From JAFGCL01 sp964423835 (GTDB lineage Bacteria > Chloroflexota > Dehalococcoidia > UBA2247 > RBG-13-53-26): a stretch of DNA of 64,000 nucleotides. The DNA lies in the NCBI GenBank assembly GCA_964423835.1, contig CAYRGJ010000005.1, positions 68,200 through 132,199 of the forward strand. Direction: 5' to 3'. Shown piece by piece: positions 35,485 through 44,388 of the stretch (its first letter is position 1; the number at the start of each line of letters is the position of its first letter). A program made the translations under genes and the position numbers. A model generated the notes under the pieces. That model did no database searches, had not been told where the DNA came from, and worked only from the letters and a program-made list of their open reading frames with translations.

Positions 35485-35529
35485 AGCGGGGAAGCAGTGT
35501 TCTCTCCATCTCTGGAGCGCTTCCCCGCT
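35485..35529 (-). terminator. Intrinsic terminator before the structural operon
   Basis: An 11-bp perfect stem AGCGGGGAAGC/GCTTCCCCGCT with a 23-nt loop, followed on the minus strand by TTTTGTTTTCCC. It lies 56 bp upstream of the first structural reading frame and ends the leftward early transcript. No convincing -35/-10 pair was seen between it and the operon, so late expression might work by antitermination. The rest of 35,429-35,868 holds no other gene. Confidence 0.7.
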
Positions 35530-35868
35530 ATTCAGTTGGGTTCAGACTGCGGCCGGAGAGAATGCCTGTCAAGAGTTCGAGCACGGAAACGGAGGGGGAT
35601 AGCCAACGAGTCACCCCGGTGCGCTGAACCGGGGGTCACCTGTCAAACCTAACTGGCCCAGTTCCTATCATCATCAGCCACATCAGTTATCATCCTGTGA
35701 CTGACGTGAGTGGCCTCGTGACAAGTCTGTTACAGTCGTGTGCTATAAGAAGATGTACTCATATGATAGTTGCGTGCTTGGGCCACTGCGGAGCGTTCAA
35801 CCAATCCTCAGGCCCACACCAAAGGGAGCCAGCTCGCCTCCAGGCGACCGCGACCTAAGGAGAGCCGA

Positions 35869-36804
35869 ATGATGCGAGTATTCAGGCCAGTGATTGTCAT
35901 GCTGGCAATAGCGATTGTGGCGGCTGCCACTGTCACTGGGTGTGAGGCCGAAGGAAGAAGGGAGTATACGCTGTCCGTCTCATGTATACCTGCTGAAGGG
36001 GGGACAGTCTACGGTCCAATGGGAGTTGATAACCTCAAAGGGCCTTTCTATGAAGGCGAGGAATTCTATCTCTTCGCAAGTCCGAACATACATGAATGCT
36101 ACGAATTCGACTATTGGAGTGGTGATGTGTCATGCAACGTGACTCCATATGACTCCGACAAGACCTTCATCAATTGGGATTCCAACAAGACGATAGTCGC
36201 ACACTTCCGCAAGTCTATCGAAGGGCGAGTCTGGACCAAAGATGGCTCGTACATAGCGCAGTGCTCCAAACCGATAATCTTAGTTAACAATCCATCTGCG
36301 GCCAATCCTACCTACGCTCAGTTGCTTTCATTCTTGAAACAGGATAGAACAGAGGCAAATCCTTACACTGGTGGCTGCAATAGCGCTATTCTCTGTCCGC
36401 CTGACAAGCGCGATGTTCTCGAGGCACTTAACAAAGAGTATGAAGAGGCGAAGGCCGCCGGTACAGTAGTAGATAGACCCTCCGTATGTTCCGAGTATGC
36501 TGAGATGCTTCATAATAACGCTGAAAAGGCAGGCATCAGGGCAGGTTACGTCCTATGTACGGACCACGCCATGAATGTATTTGAGGCAGTCGACAAAGGA
36601 TTGATCTATATTGACGACACCGGTTCGGTCTGGTCGTTCGATGGCATCGACAAGCTGGCCACAGTGGGGGCGGACGGCAGAATTCGGCTCGCGCCCCTAT
36701 GGCCAGAAGATCAGGCGAAGTACACGTCAGTGGATTTTCCGAACCCGGTGTATTGTGAGGCAACTGTGTGGTGGGGAGGATCATCCGCGAAGTGTCAGAC
36801 ATAG
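35869..36804 (+). CDS. Lipoprotein with InlB-type B-repeat and transglutaminase-like domain
   Basis: 311 residues from the ATG at 35,869 (SD TAAGGAGAG). The signal peptide ends VTGC (lipobox). Residues 35-110 match an InlB/Listeria-Bacteroides-type repeat (GGTVYGP, GEEFYLFASP, FDYWSGD, NKTIVAHF). Residues 180-270 have the transglutaminase-like triad order: Cys in PSVCSEYAEML, His in CTDHAMNVFE, Asp in YIDDTG. It faces against the surrounding minus-strand genes and is more AT-rich, like a moron. It probably acts on the outer face of the host membrane, perhaps altering the surface or excluding other viruses. Confidence 0.75.
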   Translation: MMRVFRPVIVMLAIAIVAAATVTGCEAEGRREYTLSVSCIPAEGGTVYGPMGVDNLKGPFYEGEEFYLFASPNIHECYEFDYWSGDVSCNVTPYDSDKTFINWDSNKTIVAHFRKSIEGRVWTKDGSYIAQCSKPIILVNNPSAANPTYAQLLSFLKQDRTEANPYTGGCNSAILCPPDKRDVLEALNKEYEEAKAAGTVVDRPSVCSEYAEMLHNNAEKAGIRAGYVLCTDHAMNVFEAVDKGLIYIDDTGSVWSFDGIDKLATVGADGRIRLAPLWPEDQAKYTSVDFPNPVYCEATVWWGGSSAKCQT

Positions 36805-36877
36805 ACATCAACCGCCGCACTCTCAGCCTCAGATGGCCACACGCAGGAGTCAGGACAGAAGGAGAGGTCTTCCCAGC

Positions 36878-37060
36878 CTAAAGCGTCACGATGTGACAGG
36901 CACATCGGCACGGCCGGTGAAATATCCGTCCGCGGTCACCGCTCGAGAACTTCTCACTAGTCACTACCTTGCGGCCCCGGCGCATGACGGTCTCCATAGT
37001 GCCGCACTTCGGACAGTAGACCCGCTGTGAGGAAAAGGGAGCGGCCACTACCGCCCGCAC
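36878..37060 (-). CDS. Small zinc-binding protein
   Basis: 60 residues from a GTG at 37,060 that overlaps the stop of the JAB gene. Cysteines in YCPKCG and a C-terminal RPCRCACH could bind one zinc ion. The middle is basic. It ends the early leftward operon. Start choice is uncertain. Confidence 0.5.
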   Translation of the reverse strand: MRAVVAAPFSSQRVYCPKCGTMETVMRRGRKVVTSEKFSSGDRGRIFHRPCRCACHIVTL

Positions 37061-37365
37061 CTTCGCCCTATGTCATGGCACTTGATCTCGCCGGTCTCGG
37101 GCACGGCAATGCACAGGTGCCGGATGCCCAGGCGGCAGCCCTCCTTTATGTCCTGTCGGCTCGGTTGCGGCGTTCCGCCGGGATGAGTGTGGAACAGGCC
37201 GGTCGGCCGGTACCCTGCGGGGCAGCTCACGTCGATCTGCACGCCGTAGCGGTGCCCGATCGTCTCCCTGCCGGCCACGAAGTTGCCTTTGCCGTCCTCG
37301 CATATGCAGAAGCCGTGCTCAATGCCGTCGTTGGCCAGGCTGAGATCGATCTGTCCCTGTCCCAT
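37048..37365 (-). CDS. Stand-alone JAB/JAMM-type metallopeptidase-like protein
   Basis: 105 residues from the ATG at 37,365, chosen for its AGGAGGAGGGG ribosome site. The zinc motif HTHPG followed by SRQD nine residues later (H-x-H-P-x7-S-x2-D) is the JAMM signature. GFCICEDGKGNFVAG forms the first strands. It resembles the C-terminal domain of the giant protein encoded two genes upstream (GMFHTHPSQGGD), so the two probably share ancestry. JAB proteins cut peptide or isopeptide bonds. Confidence 0.75.
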   Translation of the reverse strand: MGQGQIDLSLANDGIEHGFCICEDGKGNFVAGRETIGHRYGVQIDVSCPAGYRPTGLFHTHPGGTPQPSRQDIKEGCRLGIRHLCIAVPETGEIKCHDIGRRCGR

Positions 37366-37396
37366 GGCGCCCCTCCTCCTGCTCAGGTATGGCATT

Positions 37397-38023
37397 TCAC
37401 CTGGTCCGGCAGTCTGCCGCGCTGACCGCCTGGGGATTCGGGCACCTCTGCGGTCGGTGAGGCTGTTCCGCGTCGGCAAACTGCTCCTCGTCTTCCATGT
37501 CGTCGATGACGAACACCGCTATCTCGGGGTCGGCGGCTATGGTGTCCGCGCAGCGCTTCAGTTTCTTGACAAGGCTGGCCCGTGAGACCACAGCGCTCTG
37601 CACCAGCAGCTGAGCCTGGTGCACCATCCGGCTGCCGCTGTTGTGCATCCTGGCCTGACTGGAGGCTTTCGCCATCGCGGCCTCCAAGGTCTTTACCAAG
37701 TCTTTGCGCTTCGCATAGTCGTCGTCACCAATGAGAGAGACATAGGCCGCGCGGCATGCGGCCAGCAGGTCGGGAGCTGCCGCCATGATCTGCGCGTTGC
37801 CGCGCTGGTGCTCGGGGTGGCCAGTGGTGTAGATGCCGGCCAGAGCATAGCCGTGTATCCTGCAGACGACTGTCAGTGAGCCATCGCCTTGCTCCTTGAC
37901 CTCCCAGTCCTCCCGGGTGAATGGAGCGGCCCTTTCGTCTCCGGCCAAGGCCAGGGCGCACGACGGGCACAGCGCCATGTGCCCGCGTCCTCTCAGCTCG
38001 TTGGGCAGCTTGATGACAGTCAT
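37397..38023 (-). CDS. Phage-type protein of unknown function
   Basis: 208 residues. An N-terminal CPSCALAL zinc-half-site is followed by a beta region and QIMAAAPDLLAACRAAY, a run frequent in small phage proteins. The helical C-terminal half ends in an acidic stretch (VIDDMEDEEQFADAEQ). The start overlaps the stop of the giant helicase gene (ATGA), so the two are coupled. Confidence 0.6.
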   Translation of the reverse strand: MTVIKLPNELRGRGHMALCPSCALALAGDERAAPFTREDWEVKEQGDGSLTVVCRIHGYALAGIYTTGHPEHQRGNAQIMAAAPDLLAACRAAYVSLIGDDDYAKRKDLVKTLEAAMAKASSQARMHNSGSRMVHQAQLLVQSAVVSRASLVKKLKRCADTIAADPEIAVFVIDDMEDEEQFADAEQPHRPQRCPNPQAVSAADCRTR

Positions 38024-41000
38024 AGCGCCTCCTCGGGCAGCTTGTTGAATCGGTAGAACTCGTACTGCCGCCCTAGGGCGGGGTGATAGAGGCGGGACCT
38101 CTTCCTGAAGTGATCCCGCACGTCAGCGGGCACGCCGGCGTGGAAGTAGGCCATGCCCCCACCGGAGTGACGAGCCCGTCCCCTGTTCACCACATCCATG
38201 TCCGCATCCTTCTTCGGCAGCGCGCAGTTGATATCCCCGGTGTGGCTGCCGCTGACGCAAACGGCATACTTGGTGTGCTTGGTGAGATCCCCGATGGAGA
38301 AGGTGTCCTCCAGCCAGGTTTCATCGCCGCCCTGGCTGGGATGAGTGTGGAACATCCCCGCCGCCGGCCTGCCGAGCTCCCGACAGCCCTGGATTCGAAT
38401 CGCGCAGGTGCTGCCAGTGCACTCAGGGCCCGGCACGAGTGAGCCGTTGTCTTCGCACATCTCGAAGCCGCGTTCATGCGTAGTGGTGCGGTTCGCCAGC
38501 CGGGTCATCTTCTTCAGGGTCTCCGGAGCGAAGGTGATCGGCCGCTGGCTGAACTGGACGGTCACCGGCAGGACCTCGACCTTGACCGCCTTGCCGGAGA
38601 TCGCCGGCGCCGCTGCCCTCTTCTCCTCCTCCTCGATGTCGTTGATGGCCTTCAGCACCCCGCCAATGTCATCCGCCCTTCGTTTGCGCTCCTGCTTGCC
38701 GACGGTGAAGCGGCAATGGGTGGCGTCGCCGCACTTGCCGGATATCTTGATCGTCGGCGCCTTAACCTTGCTGGCTGGCTGCGCACCGGCGCCCTCCGGC
38801 TGGTCCTTCCTTTCGGCTGCCCGGCGCACCGGGCACAGCTTGGGGTCGCCACCCGCCGGTTCGCCGATGGGCCTGGCGATTAGGCAGGGCTTCCCCATCA
38901 GCCGGCACCGCTGCCAGTAGCTCGCTGACTCCCACTTGCTGCGCTGATAGTCCTGCACCAGATCCACATGGGGACAGTCTATCTTCTGCTTCTGCCACCA
39001 CTCGTTGGGTTCGACACGCAGCCGCTTTGGCGGCAGCCTGGTATTCATCTCGGCCTGCTGAAACATCACCGACTGCCCGCGACAGATGTTCCTGGCGGTC
39101 TCCAGCTTGTCCCCGGCCTTCACCACGTTCGCCCGATAGACCTGCAGCGACTTCGCGGCGGCCTGCAACGTCTTGGCAGCGCTGGACACGGCGCTGCAGT
39201 AGGATGCGGGAGGCCTGGGCGCCGGCTGGAACAGCCTTGTCGCCTGCTCCTCCGCCTCGCCCTTGTTGACCGCCGCGTCCAGAGCCTGGTCCTTCGTCAG
39301 CCGGGCTCCGGGGATCAGCGCCCCCTGGGCCGGAGGCGGAGACTCCATGACAACATCCGCGTACCCCTTGAGGAGCTGGCCAATCTTCTTCCCGGACCTG
39401 GCCCGCTCATCAAGCAGCCTCAGCAGCCGCTCCTGCAGCGGGTTCAGCCGCCGCTCGAACATCTGGGCCTGGTTGAGATAGGTGGCCACCGTCATCCCGG
39501 GTGTCTTCCTGATGTCGGAGAAGACGACCACGGCAGCTGCCAGGTCCTCGCCAATGGCCAGCGCCGGATCCCGGCGGTTGGACCGGCACAGCGCCTCGCT
39601 CTTGGCCAGCTTGCCCAGCGCCTGGGCGATGCCGTTGAACACATTCCGAACGCCCGGCTCGGTGCTCTCAAAGAACTTCTCCGCCAACTTCAAACCGGAG
39701 TCGCCCGGGAACGCATTCACGAACAGGGCCATGACCATCCGCCGGATGCCGTCCTGGTTGAGCTGGCCGCGGCTGTCCGTGATCTGTGCCCGCTGGTTGG
39801 CCGGTATCGTGGCCAGGAAGGCCGACACGAACTGCCCGTTGCTGATTGCGCGCAGGGCATCCTCAATGCCCTGGTCGCCGCCCACCTCGAGCTGCTGCAC
39901 CATTTCCGGTGTCAGGTGAGAGGCGTCCGCCCGGGCTACCTCGATGGCCGACGGAGCCAGGGTCGTCGATGCGTTGGCCTCTTCGACAAACTGGCGCCGC
40001 GGCACGTCCGTGAGCCGGAGCCGCACCAGCACCGGCGCCTTCATACCGCGGGCCTCCTCCTCGGAAACGCCCAGGGACGCGGCCCGGGCCGTCAGATCTT
40101 CGCGGTACCTCGCATAGACCTCCGGGAACTGAGCCGCCGCCAGCTGTATGGCCATGACCCGGCCGTTCCCCGACTCCACCACGTTGTCCGGCCCCACGAT
40201 CGGGGCTCCGCGGTCGATGGAGTGGAAGTCCGACAGCAGGGCGTCCGGATCGAGGTTCTTCGCGATGCTCTGGACCTGGCTGCGGTTCGCCTGACGGCCG
40301 CGCAGCCGCGGCTGCAGCTCCGCAGGGTAGTTCGGCGTCGGCTCAAACGTCACCGGGTCGTGGGAGGCCCTTAGGTCGGAGGCCTCCACCAGCTTGTTCC
40401 GGAACTCATAGCGGGTCAGGGTCGTGCTACCGATGGCGAAGGTGATCGCGCTGGGAGGAGGGGCGTGCGCCTCTTCAATCTTCTTCAGCACGTCCTCTAT
40501 GGACCTGGTGAGCCCGCCGATGGAGCTGACAGCTTCCACGCTCTCGGAGGCTTTCACCTTCAGGGTGCAGATCTCCTTGCCCCGGCACTTGCCGGAGATA
40601 GTCACCCGCGGCTCCTGCCCCATGTCTCCCTGCAGGATCCTCAGATCATCCTCGGTGATGGCGTCGGCCGGCGCGTCCTTTGCCTCCGGCTCGTACTGCA
40701 CCACGGGGGAGGACATGACCGGATGGCGCATGAAGTCATCCATGAGGGCGTTCGAAATCGACTCGCTCCGGGCCTCGTCCTGGCGTTTGCCGTCGACCGC
40801 CTGGGCGATGATGAACTCCTTGTCGGCCAGGAGCTTCAGCATGCGCTCATCGATGGTGCCGCGCGCCAGCACGTTGACGATCTCGACGGTCTTCGTCTGT
40901 CCGATGCGGTAGGCCCGGTCCTCCGCCTGTTGCTTGGCCCCCGGAGTCCACGGCAGATCCAGGAACGCCACGCGATGCGAGGCCGTCAGGGTAATGCCCA

Positions 41001-42642
41001 CGCCGGCCGCGCCGATGGTGCCCAGGAAGTGGCACGGCGCCTGCGTCTTCTGGAACCTGTCGACGATCTCCTGGCGGGTCGCCTTCGGAACGCTGCCGTC
41101 GTAAATCACGGCATCGCCGGAGCACCGCTGCAGGTCCTCCAGGGGCCGGGTGAAGCTGGAGAAGATGATCACCTTGCCCTGGCCCTGGTAGCACGGCTTG
41201 AGCCAGTCGCAGACCGGCGCCACCTTTCCCTTCGCGGCCAGCAGCCGGAGCGCGTTCATCCGGGCCAGGGTTTCCGCCCGGGCCGCGTTCCGCGCCGCCT
41301 CCGTGCCCTGGGTCTCGCGCAGCCAGGAGAGGAAGTTGCGCTCCGCCTCACGGTACTCCTCGGCATTGGAGATGGGCACGAACATCGGCGTGTGGATCTT
41401 CGGCGGCAGGCTCTTGAGCACGTCCTTCTTCAGCCGGCGGATCATGATGTCCTTCAGCAACTCGTGGAGCTCGTGCAGGTTCCGGGCGCCCGTGAACACC
41501 AGGCGGCCCTTGATGTACTTGTGCTCCGTGTAGCGCTTCAGGAACTCCTGAAGGTCGTCGCGGCGCTTGAACCCCAGGAACACCAGCAACGCGAACAGCT
41601 CGATGGGCCGGTTCAGGATCGGCGTCCCGGTCACGGCCAGCCGATTCGGAATCGGCCGGTCCAGATCACCCGGCTTCAGTGGGTCCACCAGCTCCAGCAG
41701 GTTCTTGGTCCGCTGGGCCTCGAGGTTCTTGACCAGGTGCGCCTCATCGACGATGACGCACTTGAACCCGGCCTGCTTCAACTGGGTCAGGTAGCGGTCC
41801 AGCATCCCGTAGGTGAGGATGGTCCAGTCGGGCAGAGGGCGGGGAACGCTGCTCTTCCCATCCAGGACCACGGCCGTGTCGCCGGTTCGCCACATGGTCG
41901 TTATCTCACGGTGCCAGTTCCACAGCAGCGCCGCCGGCACGATGACCAGGGCCGGCAGATGGTCCGCGCCCCAGTGAATCGCCTGCGGAGTCTTGCCGAG
42001 GCCCATGTCGTCGCCCAGAAGCGCCCGGCTCCTGCCCTTGAGCCAGGCCACGCCCTCCTTCTGGAAATCGAAGAGCTCGAACTTCCTGGTCGGGGCCGGA
42101 AGCGAAGGAGACGCCGGCGCCGGCGGGGGCGCTTTCGTCTGGTCTTCGAGCCACCTGTCCATGGAGATCTGCCGCGGGTCAACGGCCGCGTGGCTCATCG
42201 CGGCTTCCCGGGCCAGGATAACCGCGGCCAGGCGGTGATAGCCGGTCTCCTGCCGCATCTTCCCTTTGACTCTGCAGGTGTAGTAGATGCGCTCGATGTG
42301 GTTCTTCCTCCACCTCCGGGCCCACGATGACAGCTCCGGCAGTTCGCCCTTGTGGCAGACGAAGTCCTTGACACCCTCGTGCTTCTCCATCGCCTCGTCG
42401 GCCAGCTCCCGCAGCGCCTTGTGGTTGGAGATGTCCATGTTCGCTGTCTCGAAAGCGAGCGTGTGGACATTCAACGTGTGCTTGGCCAGACAGTACTCAG
42501 CCGGGTCAAGGTCGCCCATGATGCAGGGGCAGTCTCCGGATTCGGCGTGCAGCTCGATCTGCTGCAGCTCTCCCAGGAGGCTCTTGTACTGCCATCCCAG
42601 CATGTCCCGGGAGCTACTGGTATCTCTCGTGACGTTGCCCAT
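38020..42642 (-). CDS. Giant polyvalent protein: SNF2 helicase + DdrB/ParB-like domain + JAB peptidase domain
   Basis: 1,540 residues from the ATG at 42,642 (GAGGAG upstream). An earlier ATG at 42,690 has no ribosome site. Domains in order: helical N-terminus; SNF2/SWI2 ATPase with Walker A DDMGLGKT near 213, IVDEAH near 297, LAVTGTPI, and motif VI DRAYRIGQT near 578; a unit IGG...ISGKC-type motif; a ParB-like domain near 790-900 (IDRGAPIVGPDNVVESGNGR, then VPRRQFVEEANAS); a second ISGKC unit near 1,310; and a C-terminal JAB domain with HTHPSQGGDETWLED near 1,432. Such polyvalent proteins are thought to be delivered with viral DNA to remodel or protect it. Confidence 0.82.
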   Translation of the reverse strand: MGNVTRDTSSSRDMLGWQYKSLLGELQQIELHAESGDCPCIMGDLDPAEYCLAKHTLNVHTLAFETANMDISNHKALRELADEAMEKHEGVKDFVCHKGELPELSSWARRWRKNHIERIYYTCRVKGKMRQETGYHRLAAVILAREAAMSHAAVDPRQISMDRWLEDQTKAPPPAPASPSLPAPTRKFELFDFQKEGVAWLKGRSRALLGDDMGLGKTPQAIHWGADHLPALVIVPAALLWNWHREITTMWRTGDTAVVLDGKSSVPRPLPDWTILTYGMLDRYLTQLKQAGFKCVIVDEAHLVKNLEAQRTKNLLELVDPLKPGDLDRPIPNRLAVTGTPILNRPIELFALLVFLGFKRRDDLQEFLKRYTEHKYIKGRLVFTGARNLHELHELLKDIMIRRLKKDVLKSLPPKIHTPMFVPISNAEEYREAERNFLSWLRETQGTEAARNAARAETLARMNALRLLAAKGKVAPVCDWLKPCYQGQGKVIIFSSFTRPLEDLQRCSGDAVIYDGSVPKATRQEIVDRFQKTQAPCHFLGTIGAAGVGITLTASHRVAFLDLPWTPGAKQQAEDRAYRIGQTKTVEIVNVLARGTIDERMLKLLADKEFIIAQAVDGKRQDEARSESISNALMDDFMRHPVMSSPVVQYEPEAKDAPADAITEDDLRILQGDMGQEPRVTISGKCRGKEICTLKVKASESVEAVSSIGGLTRSIEDVLKKIEEAHAPPPSAITFAIGSTTLTRYEFRNKLVEASDLRASHDPVTFEPTPNYPAELQPRLRGRQANRSQVQSIAKNLDPDALLSDFHSIDRGAPIVGPDNVVESGNGRVMAIQLAAAQFPEVYARYREDLTARAASLGVSEEEARGMKAPVLVRLRLTDVPRRQFVEEANASTTLAPSAIEVARADASHLTPEMVQQLEVGGDQGIEDALRAISNGQFVSAFLATIPANQRAQITDSRGQLNQDGIRRMVMALFVNAFPGDSGLKLAEKFFESTEPGVRNVFNGIAQALGKLAKSEALCRSNRRDPALAIGEDLAAAVVVFSDIRKTPGMTVATYLNQAQMFERRLNPLQERLLRLLDERARSGKKIGQLLKGYADVVMESPPPAQGALIPGARLTKDQALDAAVNKGEAEEQATRLFQPAPRPPASYCSAVSSAAKTLQAAAKSLQVYRANVVKAGDKLETARNICRGQSVMFQQAEMNTRLPPKRLRVEPNEWWQKQKIDCPHVDLVQDYQRSKWESASYWQRCRLMGKPCLIARPIGEPAGGDPKLCPVRRAAERKDQPEGAGAQPASKVKAPTIKISGKCGDATHCRFTVGKQERKRRADDIGGVLKAINDIEEEEKRAAAPAISGKAVKVEVLPVTVQFSQRPITFAPETLKKMTRLANRTTTHERGFEMCEDNGSLVPGPECTGSTCAIRIQGCRELGRPAAGMFHTHPSQGGDETWLEDTFSIGDLTKHTKYAVCVSGSHTGDINCALPKKDADMDVVNRGRARHSGGGMAYFHAGVPADVRDHFRKRSRLYHPALGRQYEFYRFNKLPEEAL

Positions 42643-42763
42643 GCCGCCGCTCTCCTCGGTTTCGTTTCCGCCTCGCCCGGATGGGGGCATAAACGGTGGT
42701 CCGGCTGCTGATGAAGGGGTTCTTGCCCTCCAGCATGAGCTTCGCCGCCTGCCCCGGCCTCAT
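42614..42763 (-). CDS. Short basic protein between two early genes
   Basis: 49 residues. The ATG overlaps the stop of the 42,760-43,557 gene (ATGA) and the frame ends 29 bp inside the giant gene. The C-terminal half is strongly basic (RARRKRNRGERRHGQR). No family recognised. Translational coupling supports it. Confidence 0.5.
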   Translation of the reverse strand: MRPGQAAKLMLEGKNPFISSRTTVYAPIRARRKRNRGERRHGQRHERYQ

Positions 42764-43557
42764 GCCGCCTCGCCCGCCGGCGCCGGACCGGGCTGCGTTC
42801 TAGCGCGGTTCTGCTGATCCCAGGCCTCGGCCACCCTGCCAAGGGGAATACCCATCTTGTCGGCCGTCGTCAGAAGCCTCAACGTGTCCTCCTGCCCGTG
42901 GCGGTAGGGAGCCTGCCGGAGCTCCGCCAGCCGGTCGATCCCCTCGAACATCTTGACCATCCTGTCCAGGTCGCCGCCCGGCTGCGGCTGCTGCGGCTGA
43001 AGCACGGACTGCAGCAGCAGAGGCAGGAGCTGCTCAAGTATCGCCCTGCCCCCCCGCTGTTTCTCGGCGGGCCCTGGCGTGGCCCCCGGCAGCGCCGGGT
43101 CCTGCCGCGGATTGTCGCCGGCTGCCGCCTGCGCCTCGGCCAGGACCTGGTCGAAGTGCGCCGTCACCGCGCGATTGATCAGGGTAGGCATCTGGTTCAG
43201 GTTCTGCACCACAGTCGTCTGGAAGCCCTGGAGATCCTGGCTGAGGGCCTCGATGCGGGCCTGCTGTGCCTGTATCGTCTCCGCCTGCTGGTCCAGGTGC
43301 TCCAGAAGCCGGTCGATCACCAGGGTCAGGCCGGAGGCCTCCGCCGGCTCGCCGGCCGGCGCCTCGGTATCCGCGGGAGCGGGGTTCGCCGGGGCGTCTG
43401 CCCCTGCAGGTTCCCGGGCCGCCCTCTCCCTGACCTCCGGCCCGATAATGCCGAAGTCGTCCGGATTCAACTCGGGATGCGAGGAAGCGAAATGCGAAGC
43501 CATACGCGACCTGGCTTTGCCGCAGACAGGACAGGGCAGCTTCTCCTCACGGTTCAT
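42760..43557 (-). CDS. Early protein with N-terminal zinc finger and coiled coil
   Basis: 265 residues. CPVCGKARSRMASHFASSH (about 9-27) reads as a C2H2-like finger. A Pro/Ala-rich linker (45-75), a coiled coil (80-125, DQQAETIQAQQARIEALSQDLQ) and a Gln-rich leucine segment follow. It may bind DNA as an oligomer. The start overlaps the 47-residue upstream gene by 4 bp. Confidence 0.6.
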   Translation of the reverse strand: MNREEKLPCPVCGKARSRMASHFASSHPELNPDDFGIIGPEVRERAAREPAGADAPANPAPADTEAPAGEPAEASGLTLVIDRLLEHLDQQAETIQAQQARIEALSQDLQGFQTTVVQNLNQMPTLINRAVTAHFDQVLAEAQAAAGDNPRQDPALPGATPGPAEKQRGGRAILEQLLPLLLQSVLQPQQPQPGGDLDRMVKMFEGIDRLAELRQAPYRHGQEDTLRLLTTADKMGIPLGRVAEAWDQQNRARTQPGPAPAGEAA

Positions 43558-43697
43558 TTCCTCGCCTCCGGAGTGTTCTCCACCAGGTACACCACGGCAT
43601 CGACCAGGGCCGCCACCGCCTGACTGATGTTCGCCAGGCTCACACCGCTGCGCTTCACGGCCAGGAGCTGGCTTGTGACAACCTGCTGCCGCGTCAT
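43554..43697 (-). CDS. 47-residue early protein
   Basis: A small frame that abuts the stop of the upstream zinc protein and overlaps the next start (ATGA). MTRQQVVTSQLLAVKRSGV is followed by an amphipathic helix ISQAVAALVDAVVYLVEN. It may be a dimerising accessory protein. Exact packing between neighbours is the main evidence. Confidence 0.55.
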   Translation of the reverse strand: MTRQQVVTSQLLAVKRSGVSLANISQAVAALVDAVVYLVENTPEARK

Positions 43698-44105
43698 CTA
43701 CCGCGCCTTCCTCGAAAGGCCGGGGGTGAGGTCAATCGGGGGCGGCGGCCAGAGTTTGTGGAACCTGGCGATCTCCTTCGCCTGATCCGGCGTCAGGTTC
43801 GCCAGCGCCTGCTTCCTGACCTCCCCCACGAACGCATCGAGCGCCGGCCGGCAGTTGGGGCAGGTCTGAAGCATGTTGAGCATATCTGTGGCCTGCAGGT
43901 GGTTCTCGCCGGACTGCCAGCGCTGGACCTCGCCGCGGAGAGCGTCAAGAGACTGGCGCGATTCGCTGATCTCCCGGGTCAGCCCGTCGACCCTGGCGGT
44001 ATCCTCTTTGATGATCTCGCGCACCTGGGGTTCGGCTACCTCAACCTCTATAGGATGAGTCTTCTGGCAGTCGGGGCAGTAGGCGTCGACCTTACGCAAT
44101 GACAT
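43698..44105 (-). CDS. Early zinc-ribbon and coiled-coil protein
   Basis: 135 residues. YCPDCQKTH near residue 9 and CPNCRPAL near 87 could form one zinc ribbon. Between them lies a coiled coil (DGLTREISESRQSLDALRGEVQRW). The motif FVGEVRKQALANLTPDQAKEIARFHKLWPPP ends the protein. It overlaps the neighbouring gene by 14 bp. Probably an early regulatory or DNA-binding protein; inference. Confidence 0.6.
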   Translation of the reverse strand: MSLRKVDAYCPDCQKTHPIEVEVAEPQVREIIKEDTARVDGLTREISESRQSLDALRGEVQRWQSGENHLQATDMLNMLQTCPNCRPALDAFVGEVRKQALANLTPDQAKEIARFHKLWPPPPIDLTPGLSRKAR

Positions 44106-44388
44106 AGTATCTGCGTACCTTCCTCTCGATCGATTTCTTCTCCGCTGGCATGGCGGGAGGCGGCGGGCCCTCGCTCGCGGCGTCCGTTGTGGCTGTGGCG
44201 TTTACGTTTGGGGCTTCCGTTTGGGAGATCGCGTTTACGTTTGGGGCCACGTTTGGGGGCACCGTCCCAAAGTAGACATCAAGAATGTGCTTCATGGTCT
44301 GCATTTTGGACCTTGAGCCGAGCCGCTCGTGCTCGGCCTCAACGCGATCCCGGTAGGAGTACGGTATGCCGACTGTCGGGGTGCCCAT
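44092..44388 (-). CDS. Early protein with an internal PNVNA repeat
   Basis: 98 residues, first gene of this part of the leftward operon. The N-terminal 45 residues (TVGIPYSYRDRVEAEHERLGSR) are helical, as in small DNA-binding proteins. A low-complexity linker repeats NVNA-type units, seen in DNA as GCGTTTACGTTTGGGG copies at about 44,190-44,270. It ends basic (RKVRRYY). Confidence 0.5.
   Translation of the reverse strand: MGTPTVGIPYSYRDRVEAEHERLGSRSKMQTMKHILDVYFGTVPPNVAPNVNAISQTEAPNVNATATTDAASEGPPPPAMPAEKKSIERKVRRYYVIA

Noticed and set aside
44190..44275. Repeated GTTTACGTTTGGGG units, possible CRISPR or iteron array
   Set aside because: Units are short, unevenly spaced and in frame inside a gene, where they code for NVNA-type repeats. 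No spacers and no cas genes are present.
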